NCBI GenBank assembly: GCA_016935665.1
Contig: JAFGQN010000043.1
Span: 49,427 to 113,426 of the forward strand
From: Deltaproteobacteria bacterium
GTDB lineage: Bacteria > Myxococcota_A > Polyangia > JAAYKL01
Length of the DNA: 64,000 nt
Reading direction: 5' to 3'
Position 1 is the stretch's first letter; each line of letters opens with the position of its first letter. Both the position numbers and the translations under genes were made by a program. Positions 17,962-28,550 of this stretch are shown here, piece after piece. The notes under the pieces are model-generated. The model did no database searches. It was not told the DNA's origin and saw only the letters and a list, made by a program, of their open reading frames with translations.

Positions 17962-19367
17962 GATATCACCTCTCGGACATCTACGACTTTGCCAAAAATG
18001 GCCGCTGCGGCCACCATCGCCGGGCTCATTAAAAGGGTTCTGCCGGACGGGCTGCCCTGTCTGCCTTTAAAATTTCGGTTGGAAGTGCTGGCACAGATCT
18101 CCCTGCCCTTCAGCTTATCGGGATTCATGGCCAGACACATGGAGCATCCCGCCTCACGCCACTCAAAACCGGCGTCTTTGAAAATTTTGTCGATTCCCCG
18201 TGCTTCCAGCTCGTTTTTTACTTTCATGGAACCCGGAACTGCCAATGCCCGGACTCCAGCAGCCACATGCTTGCCCTTAATCACATCTGCGGCAATTTCA
18301 AAATCCGAAACGCGACCGTTGGTGCAGCTGCCAATAAAGCAGACATTCACAGCAACTCCTTTGATGGCCTGTCCCGACTCGAAATCCATGTATTCATATG
18401 CCTCCTCAATCACCTGACGCTCACTGCCTTTATACGCACTGGATTTCGGTAAGGTCTCGCTCACTTTCACGCTTTGCGCCGGTGTTATTCCCCATGTGAC
18501 GAAAGGTTCAATATCTTCACCACGGATTTCCACCACATCGTCAAACTCAGCATCAGAATCGGACGCTATTGCCTGCCAGTCCAAAACGGCTTTGTCAAAG
18601 GCCGTGCCCTTTGGTGCATACGGCAAGCCCTTGAGAAACGCAAATGTGGTCTCATCGGGATTCACATAACCACACCTTGCGCCCCCCTCAATGGCCATAT
18701 TGCATAGGGTCATGCGCTCATCCATACTCATTTGGTCGATGATTTCACCGGCAAACTCGTAGGCATAGCCGACGCCACCATTCACGCCGAGTTGATGAAT
18801 ATAGGCCAGTGCCACGTCTTTGGCATACACCCCTGGTTTCAATTTGCCGGTAAAATTGATTCGGCGGACTTTCAATTTGGCCATCGCGAGTGATTGTGTC
18901 GCAAGGACATCGGCCACCTGAGAAGTTCCTATCCCAAACGCCAGAGCGCCAAATGCGCCATGGGTTGACGTATGAGAATCCCCACAGGCAATGGTCATGC
19001 CCGGTTGCGTAATCCCCTGTTCCGGTCCAACCACGTGGACCACGCCCTGCTCGCCATTTTCGGGGGAGAAGAATCGAATACCATAATCGCTGGTATTCTT
19101 TTCGATATGAACGAGCATCTCCTCGGCCATCGCATCAGACAGCGGGCGCACACGATCACTTGCCGTCGTCGGAATAATATGATCCACCGTTGCAAACGTT
19201 CTTTCGGGAAAGGCCACCTTCAGTCCCGCCTCCCGCAGCATGGCAAATGCCTGGGGTGACGTGACCTCGTGCACCATATGCAATCCGATCAACAACTGAT
19301 ACTGGCCACTTTGCAGCTGCTCCACGGCGTGCCGCTCAAACACTTTGTTGTATAGATTCTTACCCAT
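17958..19367 (-). CDS. leuC: 3-isopropylmalate dehydratase large subunit
   Basis: 469 residues, the usual LeuC length. Family signatures are [58 protein letters not shown] and [10 protein letters not shown], with 4Fe-4S cysteines in GSCTNG and in the later [10 protein letters not shown]. It forms the iron-sulphur heterodimer with LeuD. Of two in-frame ATGs, 19367 has an agga about six bases upstream, whereas 19373 would touch it; 19367 is chosen. Stable cytosolic enzyme, transcribed divergently from the thioredoxin gene. Confidence 0.97.
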   Translation of the reverse strand: MGKNLYNKVFERHAVEQLQSGQYQLLIGLHMVHEVTSPQAFAMLREAGLKVAFPERTFATVDHIIPTTASDRVRPLSDAMAEEMLVHIEKNTSDYGIRFFSPENGEQGVVHVVGPEQGITQPGMTIACGDSHTSTHGAFGALAFGIGTSQVADVLATQSLAMAKLKVRRINFTGKLKPGVYAKDVALAYIHQLGVNGGVGYAYEFAGEIIDQMSMDERMTLCNMAIEGGARCGYVNPDETTFAFLKGLPYAPKGTAFDKAVLDWQAIASDSDAEFDDVVEIRGEDIEPFVTWGITPAQSVKVSETLPKSSAYKGSERQVIEEAYEYMDFESGQAIKGVAVNVCFIGSCTNGRVSDFEIAADVIKGKHVAAGVRALAVPGSMKVKNELEARGIDKIFKDAGFEWREAGCSMCLAMNPDKLKGREICASTSNRNFKGRQGSPSGRTLLMSPAMVAAAAIFGKVVDVREVIS

Positions 19368-19604
19368 ATTCATTCCTGTTGTACTGTGAGAGTTATCATC
19401 CCCTGCGATACATGAACGCAGACGACAAATGTGTCGCAGGGAATTAAACACATGTGCAGGCCCGTGTCAAACACAGGCCAAAACGTCGCTGGAGACCACA
19501 ACACCCGCGAACCCGCTATGAAAATCCGCACATGTTTGATGAAAATGCGCCACCTCTATGCGGTTTAGAGCCTCATAAACGTGTACCAACCGAAAGGACA
19601 GAAT

Positions 19605-20003
19605 ATGGGCTTTATCTACGTGGTGGCTGGAATTATTGCTGGATTCGTTGTTTTGATGCTCGGCATGCGATTTTTTATTCAATTCAAATCATCGGCAATG
19701 AAAGGCAGGAGCGCACCTGAGCTGGCCGGAAAACCCGGAAAAATATTAAAACGGCACCCGGCGGCGCTATTTTATTTCTATTCTCCATCGTGTGGCGCAT
19801 GTGCGTCAATGACACCTGCCGTAAAGAAACTGGCGTTACAGACAGAGAATGTCGTAGCCGTTGATATTTCCAAAGATATGGACACCGCCAGAAAATTCGG
19901 AGTGATGGCGACGCCTACCCTCGTAGTCGTTCGCGAGGGGATTATAAAAGAGATTCTCATAGGCCCTCAGTCTCCGGCAGTAATTGAAGCGCAACTGGGT
20001 TAA
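19605..20003 (+). CDS. membrane-anchored thioredoxin-fold protein
   Basis: 132 residues: one N-terminal membrane helix (VVAGIIAGFVVLMLGMRFF), a short linker, then a thioredoxin fold with active site CGAC (Cys 63, Cys 66) in FYFYSPSCGACASM and the cis-Pro in MATPTLVV. The topology could place the redox domain on either face of the membrane; the positive RFFIQFK after the helix favours the cytoplasm. CGAC departs from CGPC, so the redox potential is not predicted. A cgaaagga site precedes the ATG. Confidence 0.85.
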   Translation: MGFIYVVAGIIAGFVVLMLGMRFFIQFKSSAMKGRSAPELAGKPGKILKRHPAALFYFYSPSCGACASMTPAVKKLALQTENVVAVDISKDMDTARKFGVMATPTLVVVREGIIKEILIGPQSPAVIEAQLG

Positions 20004-20133
20004 TCATCATCAGCGCACATCCCACATACTACCACCTTCTACCCACCAAATAAACGCCTGGCGAAGGTACGATTAAACTTTTACTTTCGACTGCCGACAA
20101 TATTAATGACCGCTCCAGGTTTGGAGGAGAATA

Positions 20134-21816
20134 GTGGTGCAACGTCCCAAATATCGAGAACTGCCTCTGGCCGTGAGGCGAAAATCCTGGTACAGAGGGG
20201 TTGCTCACGCCCTAATCCTGGTGTCGCTTTTTCTCGCTGTCGAACTTTCCATTTATTTCGTTCTGTGCAATCGGATTCATCAGGAAAGCGACCAGAAACA
20301 TCGGTTTCAGGTTACCCAGCTGGCCTATCGCTTTGAATCATTGTTAAGTCAGCTGAAAACGGAATTCCAGATACTGGCCAACTCCGAGGTTGCGAATAAA
20401 TGTCTAACGGACATCAATAGCCGCTATTGCGAGGACGCCAGCTCGCTGATGAAAACCATGACAGAAAATAACGAAAATATGGACCACATACGCCTAATCG
20501 ACCTGCGAGGTTTCGAAATCGTGAGAGTCAATCGAAACTCAAAAGGGGAGGTGATGGCGATAGAGCGAAGTCAGCTGCAATCAAAGAAACATCGTCCCTA
20601 CTTTTTCGATGCGTTGAAAACTCAGGGAGAACAGGTTTACATCTCCAAACTGGAACTCAATATGGAAAACGGAAAAGTGGAAGAACCGCGCAAACCAATA
20701 CTGCGTCTGGGAAAATCTATCCGTTCAGCGAACGAAAAACCGCTGGGAATTGCTATCGCCAATTATCGAGTCACCTCAATACTACAGGATATTGGCAGAT
20801 CCATAACCATATCTGATGGTCGTTTATATCTGCTGAATGCAGATGGGTTTTATCTAAAAGGAATCAATTCTGAATCCGAGTTTTCGTTTATGTTTCCAGG
20901 TATTCCGCCAATGGGCTTTTTTTCCGACTATCCTCGAGAATGGGACGCTTTCAACAATCACGCCAGCTGTGTCATCGAAAGCAAGTCCGGAATTTTTTTC
21001 TTTCAGCCGATAGAAGTCCGTTCCATCGAAAACAGTATCAGCCCGGAAGATGCCTGGGTGGTAGTCATTCACATACCCGAGGAAATTCGTGCCGCACAGG
21101 AGCGTCTGGTGACCTTTGGTCTGGTTATTGGCGCCCTGCTGCTGCTGCCTGTAATTACATTTCTCGGTTGGCGAAACGGGCGCTATAGGGTCTTCCAGCA
21201 ATGGTATATCGAAGAACTGGCCGCGACCTCCGTTACCGATGATTTAACCGGTGTATTAAACCACCGTGGGGTCATGAGAAAGCTGACGCCGGTGATAGAA
21301 GAAGCCAATATGCACGACCGTCCGGTGGTACTGATTTTTGTAGATATTAATGACCTGAAGATTTTCAACGATAAAATGGGGCACGAAATGGGCGACCGTC
21401 TAATTCAGTGCGCCGCCCATGCCATGCAGCAGGCTTTGCGAAAAAGCGACATTGTCGGACGACTGGGAGGCGACGAATTCGTGATGGGACTGGTGGACTG
21501 CACTACATCTCTGGCTGTTACAGTCATGAAGCGCGTGGAAAAAACCCTCGAAAAAACGGGCTTGAGCACAACGGGCGAACCGTGGACCATGAGCTGGGGA
21601 TACACAGTCAGAGAACCCAATGATACTCCGGAACAGATGATCGCCCGCGCTGACAAATGCATGTACGATCACAAAACCGAATATAAAACCGGTCGCCATT
21701 CGCTGCACAAAAAACGCGCATCCGACATAACAAATGAAGACGGAGTGGTCACACCCTCGGTCTGCCCCCAAACGCCCCCCGGCGGCGGCAACGAGCTGCC
21801 TCCCCCACATAACTGA
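20134..21816 (+). CDS. membrane-bound diguanylate cyclase (GGDEF)
   Basis: 560 residues. A first membrane helix (about 30-50) and a second (LVTFGLVIGALLLLPVITFL, about 330) enclose a periplasmic sensor region of Cache type (HIRLIDLRGFEIVRVNRNSKG; YQQSKKHRPYFFDAL-like text). The cytoplasmic C-terminus is a GGDEF domain with an intact GGDEF at 445-449 and an RxxD inhibitory site (RKSD) five residues before it. It should make cyclic di-GMP from two GTP under product inhibition. No EAL or HD-GYP domain is fused or adjacent. The start is GTG, with ggagga at 20122-20128; a second GTG follows directly. Confidence 0.93.
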   Translation: MVQRPKYRELPLAVRRKSWYRGVAHALILVSLFLAVELSIYFVLCNRIHQESDQKHRFQVTQLAYRFESLLSQLKTEFQILANSEVANKCLTDINSRYCEDASSLMKTMTENNENMDHIRLIDLRGFEIVRVNRNSKGEVMAIERSQLQSKKHRPYFFDALKTQGEQVYISKLELNMENGKVEEPRKPILRLGKSIRSANEKPLGIAIANYRVTSILQDIGRSITISDGRLYLLNADGFYLKGINSESEFSFMFPGIPPMGFFSDYPREWDAFNNHASCVIESKSGIFFFQPIEVRSIENSISPEDAWVVVIHIPEEIRAAQERLVTFGLVIGALLLLPVITFLGWRNGRYRVFQQWYIEELAATSVTDDLTGVLNHRGVMRKLTPVIEEANMHDRPVVLIFVDINDLKIFNDKMGHEMGDRLIQCAAHAMQQALRKSDIVGRLGGDEFVMGLVDCTTSLAVTVMKRVEKTLEKTGLSTTGEPWTMSWGYTVREPNDTPEQMIARADKCMYDHKTEYKTGRHSLHKKRASDITNEDGVVTPSVCPQTPPGGGNELPPPHN

Positions 21817-21832
21817 TGGGCATTAATCAGAT

Positions 21833-23917
21833 TCAATTTTCGAGATAATCTCTAAACGCGTCAAAACTGGTTTTTCTGCCCAGAAACTGTTCCACCATCT
21901 CCGTTGCATCCACCGCGCCCCCCTTACGAATCACAAATTTCCTGTAATCTGCAGCGGTGGCCGGATTGAGCATTCCTTCGCGGTGGAACCTCGTTAACAG
22001 ATCTTTGGCCAGCTTGAGCGACCACATATATGAATAGTACTCCGAAGTGTAACCGGTCAAATGACCGAAACTGGCGTAAACATAGGTATCTTCCTCAAAG
22101 GGATACGGGTTGTACTGTTGCTGCAGTTTGCGGGTCAATTCCTGTAAACGAAGTTCACTCGGCGGGACAACGTGATACTGCAGGGACATGGCGGCATAAA
22201 ACATTTGTCTCATCACGTGAATTCCCTTTCCGAACTGCCTGGCTTCATTCAGTTTCTCCACCATGGCATTGGGAATCGGATTTCCCGTCATCACGTGGTG
22301 GGCGAACTGGGAAAGCACACTTGCATCATACGCCCATTCTTCAAGCAGTTGGGATGGCGCCTCGACAAATTCGGATTCACATGAAATTCCAGTCATGTTG
22401 AGGTATGGATATCCCCCCGCCAGAATATGATGCATCAGATGTCCGAATTCGTGAAACAGCGTCACTACGTCTGAATGTTCCATCAATGCTGTGGATTTAT
22501 CATCGGGCGTTGGGAAATTACACACCAGCGCGCCTACCGGCAATTGTTCGTCGCGAATTCCTTCGACCATATGGAACATCGCCATATGCTTGTACTTGCC
22601 ATCCCGTGGATGCATATCCAGATAAAAACGCCCCATGTGCTGATCACCGCTAAACACATCGTACGCCACCACGTCATCTGCCCACACTTCGGCGTCCGCA
22701 ACCACTTCAAAACGCACGCCAAACAGTATCTGGTTTATCTTGAGAACGCCATCCAACACCTGGCGGAATGGAAAATACTGTCGCAACGCTTCTGCATCGA
22801 TGCCAAAACGTTCGGATTTAATTTGATTCACATAATAGAATCGGTCCCAGACATTTACCGTGGTTGCGTCTGGAATATCCTGCTGTTTTCGCGCCAGCAG
22901 CTCCGCCAAATCCTTCTCCATACGCGGTCTGGCAATTTTTGCCACCTCGTCAATGAATGTCGCGATATTGGAGGCGTTTTTCGCCATTTCCATTTCCGCC
23001 GCGTAATCCGCCCAGGTCTCAAAGCCCAAAAGTTTTGCAAATTCCGCCCTAAGCGTCAGAATGGTCATGAGATTCTTTTCGTTGGCAGGCCATGCTCGCT
23101 GTAAAAATGCACGATATACCTGCCGGCGCGTTTCCTCGGCGGTTGCATAATTCACCACCGGGAAAAAGTCTGGATAATCGGTCGAAATTTTTATTTTTCC
23201 ATCTTCGGATTTCGGATGCGCCGCAATAAAATCCGATGGCAACCCCGCCAGTTCGCTTTCGGAGAAATGAACATACCGGGTCCCCTCTCGAATTTCCCTG
23301 GAAAACTCGATTGTTGCCTGCACCATTTGCTTTTGAATTTCTTCAATCCGTTTTCGAGTGGGTTCATCCTTGTCGACCCCGGACCGTTGGTATGCACGCA
23401 ACTGCTTTTTCAAGGAACGTTGCGCAAGCGGGGATAACGCATCAGCGTCAATAGACGCCAGGACCCTGTAAATTTCCGTATCCAGGGAAAGTTCAGTCAT
23501 CAAAGCCATGGCTTCCTGACGACATTGTTCCGCGGCATCCCGAATGGGCTTTTGAGGGTGAACGTTTGCCATTAACTCCATGAACGGTAACAATGCATCC
23601 AGCGAGCCATCCAACCGGTTCATCTGCGTCATGACGCCCAACGGATTTTTAGCTGTCGCATTTACGAGGTTATCTCTCATCGCACGCGCCGCATCCATGC
23701 CTTCCTGGCATCGTGCGCTCACTTCATCCGCGTTCTGAAATACCTTTGGGACAGCGAGCTTTCCGGTCACCCGCCACGCATCATCGAAAATGGCTTTATC
23801 TGGCGCCACCTCTACTTTTTTTTCGGAGATTATCTTTCTATATGGACGGGAGCCACCGCAACTCAAGTGCACGGTTCCCACCAGAACCAGTATTAAAATA
23901 TTGATTTTACAGTGCAT
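21833..23917 (-). CDS. M3 family zinc oligopeptidase, lipoprotein
   Basis: 694 residues with the complete thimet-oligopeptidase fold (MEROPS M3A). The zinc site HEFGH is at 489-493 within VVTLFHEFGHLMHHIL, and the third ligand Glu lies in FVEAPSQLLEEW. The GRFYLDMHPRDGKYKH strand and a C-terminal FGHLTGYTSEYYSYMWS region, which shapes the S1' site, are also typical. Unlike cytosolic M3 enzymes it begins with a lipoprotein signal (INILILVLVGTVHLSC), so it probably degrades short peptides in the periplasm or at the surface. No ribosome-binding site precedes the ATG at 23917; TTG 23953 is an alternative start. Confidence 0.92.
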   Translation of the reverse strand: MHCKINILILVLVGTVHLSCGGSRPYRKIISEKKVEVAPDKAIFDDAWRVTGKLAVPKVFQNADEVSARCQEGMDAARAMRDNLVNATAKNPLGVMTQMNRLDGSLDALLPFMELMANVHPQKPIRDAAEQCRQEAMALMTELSLDTEIYRVLASIDADALSPLAQRSLKKQLRAYQRSGVDKDEPTRKRIEEIQKQMVQATIEFSREIREGTRYVHFSESELAGLPSDFIAAHPKSEDGKIKISTDYPDFFPVVNYATAEETRRQVYRAFLQRAWPANEKNLMTILTLRAEFAKLLGFETWADYAAEMEMAKNASNIATFIDEVAKIARPRMEKDLAELLARKQQDIPDATTVNVWDRFYYVNQIKSERFGIDAEALRQYFPFRQVLDGVLKINQILFGVRFEVVADAEVWADDVVAYDVFSGDQHMGRFYLDMHPRDGKYKHMAMFHMVEGIRDEQLPVGALVCNFPTPDDKSTALMEHSDVVTLFHEFGHLMHHILAGGYPYLNMTGISCESEFVEAPSQLLEEWAYDASVLSQFAHHVMTGNPIPNAMVEKLNEARQFGKGIHVMRQMFYAAMSLQYHVVPPSELRLQELTRKLQQQYNPYPFEEDTYVYASFGHLTGYTSEYYSYMWSLKLAKDLLTRFHREGMLNPATAADYRKFVIRKGGAVDATEMVEQFLGRKTSFDAFRDYLEN

Positions 23918-24035
23918 ATGGAGGGTTTTAATCACAACCCACCGGACGTGCAAGCATTAGTCACTCATGGATGGCATTTTAATCGGTGCTGCAGGTACAC
24001 AGAGGTTGATCAGAGCAGTCTGAAGCCCTGTGTGC

Positions 24036-24473
24036 TCAGGGATCAAGACCTTGCGGAATTCCGCTGTCCGAGTCGTCGTCGCTGGACTCTTCGCTGTCTT
24101 CATATGCCTCCGGGCACGCCAGAGGGCGACAGGCATCCAGCGCGCTCAGTTCACACAGTTCAGGTTTCAATGCCTTATCCAGCTTTATCAGCGCGTTGCA
24201 TTCGACATCATCGTTTTCCCCAAAATGATCGAGTTGAGTCAGACACGCCGTAAGTTCATTTTCCGTATACGACGGCACGATGCGCCGCGCCCGACACTGC
24301 TCTTTGTAATAGTACTTACAGCCTTCCACATCAAAGCCATCGTAACATCGACCACGCATTTCGCATCGACGCTGCTCCATTGAAAAGCAATCCTCCGCCT
24401 CATCGGGCGTATTAATGCACCCGGCAGTTCCGCACAAACACAATATCGAAAAGATCATTAGTAGACGTTTCAT
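24036..24473 (-). CDS. small cysteine-rich lipoprotein
   Basis: 145 residues: signal MKRLLMIFSILCLCGTAGC, then about 95 residues with nine further cysteines (CFSMEQRRCEMRGRCYDGF, CKYYYKEQC, CLTQ, CNALI, CELSALDACRPLAC), suggesting a disulphide-bonded periplasmic or surface domain, and an acidic D/S/E tail. No family is recognised. The start at 24473 is chosen for the signal peptide; ATGs at 24482 and 24485 are possible. Confidence 0.65.
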   Translation of the reverse strand: MKRLLMIFSILCLCGTAGCINTPDEAEDCFSMEQRRCEMRGRCYDGFDVEGCKYYYKEQCRARRIVPSYTENELTACLTQLDHFGENDDVECNALIKLDKALKPELCELSALDACRPLACPEAYEDSEESSDDDSDSGIPQGLDP

Positions 24474-24543
24474 AATTACCATCATTATTTGAACGGAATT
24501 TGAGGGTCAAGAAATCGGCGAATATGATGGCAGATTCAGTGGT

Positions 24544-26796
24544 TTATCCAATCATTCGGTCATCCACCGGACTAAAGTAGGATTCTACCCAGATAGGAGA
24601 ACTCCACGCCATATGACCGTCACTTTGAACCACGCGAACAAAGTAATAGGACCACCCGCCCTCCGCTGGGGGGGGCAATGTTCCGTGCACATCGGCATCC
24701 CGCGTGGTGGTGTCTATTTTCAATGGAATTTCCTTGCCCCTGTTGGATACCAGCGATACTGACTGTAATTGCTCCGTGCCATTGACCACAACACGAAATG
24801 CGGAAATGCCCCCCGGACGCACAACGGCCCCCATTGATCTGCCGTCAATCTCGAACCACAATCCGATGCGCGCGCCCGACGTGGCATAGCAAAGTCGCTG
24901 ACTCAATGCATCAAGTACGCCTTCTCGGGTCACATCGTCCGTAATAACCGCGGTTAGACCACTGCGGTGAGAATCTTCCATGCGACAGATGCCATGATGC
25001 CAGTTGAGACCATGGCCATCCGAACCGCCCACCAATCCAAAACGCAAACCGCGATCCAGGGCATCGGCCACGAACTGCCCCTCCTTATCGTCCCCTCTTG
25101 TCCCAATTATGTCGGCGCCCATTCGTTCGTAGGCGCCGTGACAGGAGACGATTTCGAAACAGGTCTGTACATCGTCGTCGTGGTTTTCCATATCGGCGCC
25201 GGTCCATCCCACATGATGAGGAAATACCAATGCGCCAATTCGTTTTGCTTCCGCAATCAGACCCACCGATGTTTGGGTGAGATCATTGTCCCTTGAAAAC
25301 ACCATATCAAAACCGGATCCCGGGGGATACACAACCTTGTGCCCCGGCCCCGGATGCATGGCGCCGGTCCATTCGTACGCATACAACGTGACAAATTCGC
25401 CCGGCTCATAAAAATCATCGGTTACGGCACAATATTTCACCCAGTCGCCAGGGGTGGTTCTGCGTCCCAGAAAGCTCTCGTGATCAGACACCGCAACAAT
25501 ATCATCGCCATAACGATACCGTGCCCTGTTAAAAGTTTCAGCCAGAGTTCCTGTGCCATCCGATGCGCTGGTGTGTTGATGAATATCGCCGAACAAAACG
25601 CGTCGACCAAGCACATGTACGCCTTTGGCGCTGCGGGAAAAATCCAACCGATCCGCGATAGAGACCACACTGCTGGCGTTTTTCTGTTCACCGACGGGCA
25701 AAAGGCGCAACACAATATCCGATTTTTCACGACCCGCCACCAGTATCCCTTCAGTGGCCATCGCAGCAGAATAGACGCCACGACACTGCCATCCCGGGGG
25801 GTCCACCTGTCCACGTTCGGTCCATCCATCGGACATCAAATCCTGGCGCCTCAGACTCTGAGACCCGCGCCCAAACAGCACCAGACGGCCATCATCACAG
25901 GCCACCAAAGACGGGAATTCGAATCCCTGATCTTCGCCATCGGCCTGCCGCTGCACATCTCTCATTTTATGTGAGGGGCGATGAAACCGGCCCTGATCGT
26001 CCAAAAAACCAACTTCAATCCACCGAACCAGTCCTGGTCCGGACAACGGATCCATATCCGATTGCCAGGCAATCCATACGCCCTGATTGCCACGTCGCAA
26101 CGTGCACATGGCGTTGATACTGCCGTCAGGGCCAACCAGTTCCAGGGGGTCACACAACGTTTTGCAATCTGCAATGCGACGAACAAATACGCGGCTGCCC
26201 CCGCGAAACGTCATATACTGCCAGGCCACCCAGGCATCACCGCCCGACATTTCAACGGCGGGTTCCAGATTCATTCGTTTGCGGGACGACAATTGCATGG
26301 GGTCAGGCAGCACATCAACAGACTCGGAGATGAATCCCAGAATTTCCTGCCCCCCGGGTCGCCGAAGTCCATACGCCAGAAAAAATCGATTATCCTCTGA
26401 TGCAATGCAAACGCTGGCGGGACAGCGTCGTCTGGGAAGAATCAGTTTCGGTGCGGACATGCCCTGTACATCCCAGACCTTGCGCAGCTGAAGCCCGTCG
26501 CTCTCCGCGTCTCCGCCGTCAATCCAGGTAAGGACAATGCCATCTTCAAAGGGCGCGATGTCGAAATCGAGGATATAGTCTTTGTCGTCACTAATCTGAA
26601 ACACCGGACACCAGGTCTGCCCCGGGATATAATACGACGCCCAAAGACATTCCTGATCATTCCGGTAGCCGATCATGACCACCCAGCTGCGTCCCAATGT
26701 ATCGGTGCACACTTTGGGTGTGCGGCCGTACGTGGGTACGCTCAGCCTCCAGGTATTTATTGGCGTAAAAATATTTGTCACACTTACCTCGCTCAC
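24544..26796 (-). CDS. beta-propeller plus PHP/DUF3604-type metal-dependent phosphoesterase
   Basis: 750 residues without a signal peptide. Residues 1 to about 380 form repeated W- and D-rich beta strands of propeller type (GRSWVVMIGYRN, DAWVAWQYMTF, GVWIAWQSDMD). The C-terminal part opens with LFGDIHQHTSASDGTGTLAE near residue 400, the first metal motif of PHP/DUF3604 proteins. It continues with VAVSDHESF, ALVFPHHVGW and GLVGGSDGHG, which complete the expected His/Asp metal ligands. A short beta domain follows. Related proteins are trinuclear metal phosphoesterases of unknown substrate. Its GTG start overlaps the stop of the L,D-transpeptidase gene (GTGA), so the two are coupled; a cell-envelope substrate is plausible but inferred. 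Confidence 0.8.
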   Translation of the reverse strand: MSEVSVTNIFTPINTWRLSVPTYGRTPKVCTDTLGRSWVVMIGYRNDQECLWASYYIPGQTWCPVFQISDDKDYILDFDIAPFEDGIVLTWIDGGDAESDGLQLRKVWDVQGMSAPKLILPRRRCPASVCIASEDNRFFLAYGLRRPGGQEILGFISESVDVLPDPMQLSSRKRMNLEPAVEMSGGDAWVAWQYMTFRGGSRVFVRRIADCKTLCDPLELVGPDGSINAMCTLRRGNQGVWIAWQSDMDPLSGPGLVRWIEVGFLDDQGRFHRPSHKMRDVQRQADGEDQGFEFPSLVACDDGRLVLFGRGSQSLRRQDLMSDGWTERGQVDPPGWQCRGVYSAAMATEGILVAGREKSDIVLRLLPVGEQKNASSVVSIADRLDFSRSAKGVHVLGRRVLFGDIHQHTSASDGTGTLAETFNRARYRYGDDIVAVSDHESFLGRRTTPGDWVKYCAVTDDFYEPGEFVTLYAYEWTGAMHPGPGHKVVYPPGSGFDMVFSRDNDLTQTSVGLIAEAKRIGALVFPHHVGWTGADMENHDDDVQTCFEIVSCHGAYERMGADIIGTRGDDKEGQFVADALDRGLRFGLVGGSDGHGLNWHHGICRMEDSHRSGLTAVITDDVTREGVLDALSQRLCYATSGARIGLWFEIDGRSMGAVVRPGGISAFRVVVNGTEQLQSVSLVSNRGKEIPLKIDTTTRDADVHGTLPPPAEGGWSYYFVRVVQSDGHMAWSSPIWVESYFSPVDDRMIG

Positions 26797-28499
26797 TCCG
26801 GTGTCTTCCCGACAATGATCACCTTTGTGCCAGGATTGTCTTCAGTTGCAGCCACACCGTGCCATCCTTTGGGCAGCACTGGTCCGCTCCAGTCAAACAG
26901 ATATCTTGCGTCAGCGGGTGAAAGATTGATGCAACCATGGCTTTTGGGTTGCCCGTATTTAGAGTGCCAGAATGACGCATGTAAAGCAATGTTGCGATGA
27001 AGGTATTGTACCCAGGGCACATCCGCCACGGAATAAACTTCTTCACCGTCTCCCACTGACCCCGTCATATTATCCGTCAGATGTTTAAAGTCGATTTCAA
27101 ATTTGCCAGTTGGCGTAACTGTCTCTTCGCTGTCGGGAAGCCCGGTGGACACCAGTGTCACAAAGATGGGCATGGTTCCCTGGTATGCTTCCAGCGTCTG
27201 TTTGGAAAGGTCCACCCATATCCATTTGTCTTTTTCACCAACACCTTCGGGCAATTGGTCGCGAAGTTTGAAATAGGCCACCTGTGATGATTTGAGCCAG
27301 CGCTCGCCTTCAATTTTGTAATACGTGGTGCCCAAAGACTTTTCTTCACCCAAAACCCGATATACATTCAATCGATCCACCGGTCCCACGCCACGAAATC
27401 GATTATTGCGTTTCTCGTAAAACGCCGCATAGCGGTCTTTTACAATCGCTGCCGGCAAAGGAGAGTCCCCCATCACACGATAACCGTGGAACTCGGGTGG
27501 TTTGACCATGTGCACCGCATTGCCCGGCACGTAGTCCCCCTTGATGGTCCGATAATAATATTGCCGCGTGGCATCATCCCGAAACCGATTGGCCACGGAC
27601 ACCCAGAACCCGCGGAGCAAAAACTCCCGGATTCCTGGAAATTCGCGACGTGCATAACGGTAATAGTCAATTCCAACCACATCCTCTGCGCCGTCTTCTT
27701 TGGGTGCGTTGGGATCCACATGGGGAATGTCTTCTTTGGGGATTTCAACTCCTGGCGGCAGCACAACCTTTCCATCTTTGTCCTTTTCAAATTTCATCCC
27801 CTCCGGCACCAACAGATTTCCTTTGTCGTCCACCACCAGCTCAACTGTTTTAGCGGGTGCTGATGTTGCGGTATCATCACCGGCCACACTTTCGCCTGCG
27901 CCAGGAATGCTTACCCGATATGTCCCTGGTACATAACGTGTGGGCGGTTGCCAGATGGCTTCCTGTGCGGGAAGTCGTTTGTATGAAGGCGTAAAATCGA
28001 AACGGATAAAACCATGGGGATACGGATCCAGTTCATCCACTCTTGGCGGTGGCGGCGCATTGCGGATATAACGCGGCTTCGTTCCCACCAGCATACCGCG
28101 CCCCTGGCAAACGAATCCGCCACTTTCCAGTTGAAACCAGCCTTTGGGGCATGCCTCCGTGGCATAATCGGGATTTCCCACCATCATCCGCTGTCCCATG
28201 CGCAAATATCCCAGACGCGGTGACTCCATGTCGGGTTTGGACCAGACGCTAACGCGGTCGAACCCGGCTCTGCCGTGCAAATCGAAAGTGGTCACTTCTT
28301 TGGGAGTGCCGCCCACCGGCGCCGATTTCATCTCTTTTTCAGAAGTGTCGTCCGGTTCAGTGTCCACCTGCTTCGCCCGGGATCTCGACGACACGTCGCC
28401 CTTATCGCTGCAAGGGGGACATTCTTTACACCCAACGATACAAATCAGGGAAACGGCAAACCCAACCAATATCATTCGTAATCTACTGTGCCCAAACAT
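26793..28499 (-). CDS. L,D-transpeptidase (YkuD) lipoprotein
   Basis: 568 residues. Lipoprotein signal ending IVGC (Cys 24), a charged linker, an SH3-like region (SVWSKPDMESPRLGYLRMGQ), a long Pro/Asp-rich middle part, and a C-terminal YkuD domain: KWIWVDLSKQTLEAYQG, TPTGKFEI, ALHASFWH and the active-site SHGCINLSPADARYLF near 519-534 with catalytic Cys. YkuD enzymes make 3-3 cross-links or attach proteins to peptidoglycan. No catalytic residue is missing. The ribosome-binding site at 28499 is weak; ATG 28475 is an alternative that keeps the signal peptide. Confidence 0.9.
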   Translation of the reverse strand: MFGHSRLRMILVGFAVSLICIVGCKECPPCSDKGDVSSRSRAKQVDTEPDDTSEKEMKSAPVGGTPKEVTTFDLHGRAGFDRVSVWSKPDMESPRLGYLRMGQRMMVGNPDYATEACPKGWFQLESGGFVCQGRGMLVGTKPRYIRNAPPPPRVDELDPYPHGFIRFDFTPSYKRLPAQEAIWQPPTRYVPGTYRVSIPGAGESVAGDDTATSAPAKTVELVVDDKGNLLVPEGMKFEKDKDGKVVLPPGVEIPKEDIPHVDPNAPKEDGAEDVVGIDYYRYARREFPGIREFLLRGFWVSVANRFRDDATRQYYYRTIKGDYVPGNAVHMVKPPEFHGYRVMGDSPLPAAIVKDRYAAFYEKRNNRFRGVGPVDRLNVYRVLGEEKSLGTTYYKIEGERWLKSSQVAYFKLRDQLPEGVGEKDKWIWVDLSKQTLEAYQGTMPIFVTLVSTGLPDSEETVTPTGKFEIDFKHLTDNMTGSVGDGEEVYSVADVPWVQYLHRNIALHASFWHSKYGQPKSHGCINLSPADARYLFDWSGPVLPKGWHGVAATEDNPGTKVIIVGKTPE

Positions 28500-28550
28500 A
28501 GAGAGGTACTAACAGAACTACCTGAACGGTTCAAGCCAGATTGGAACGCA

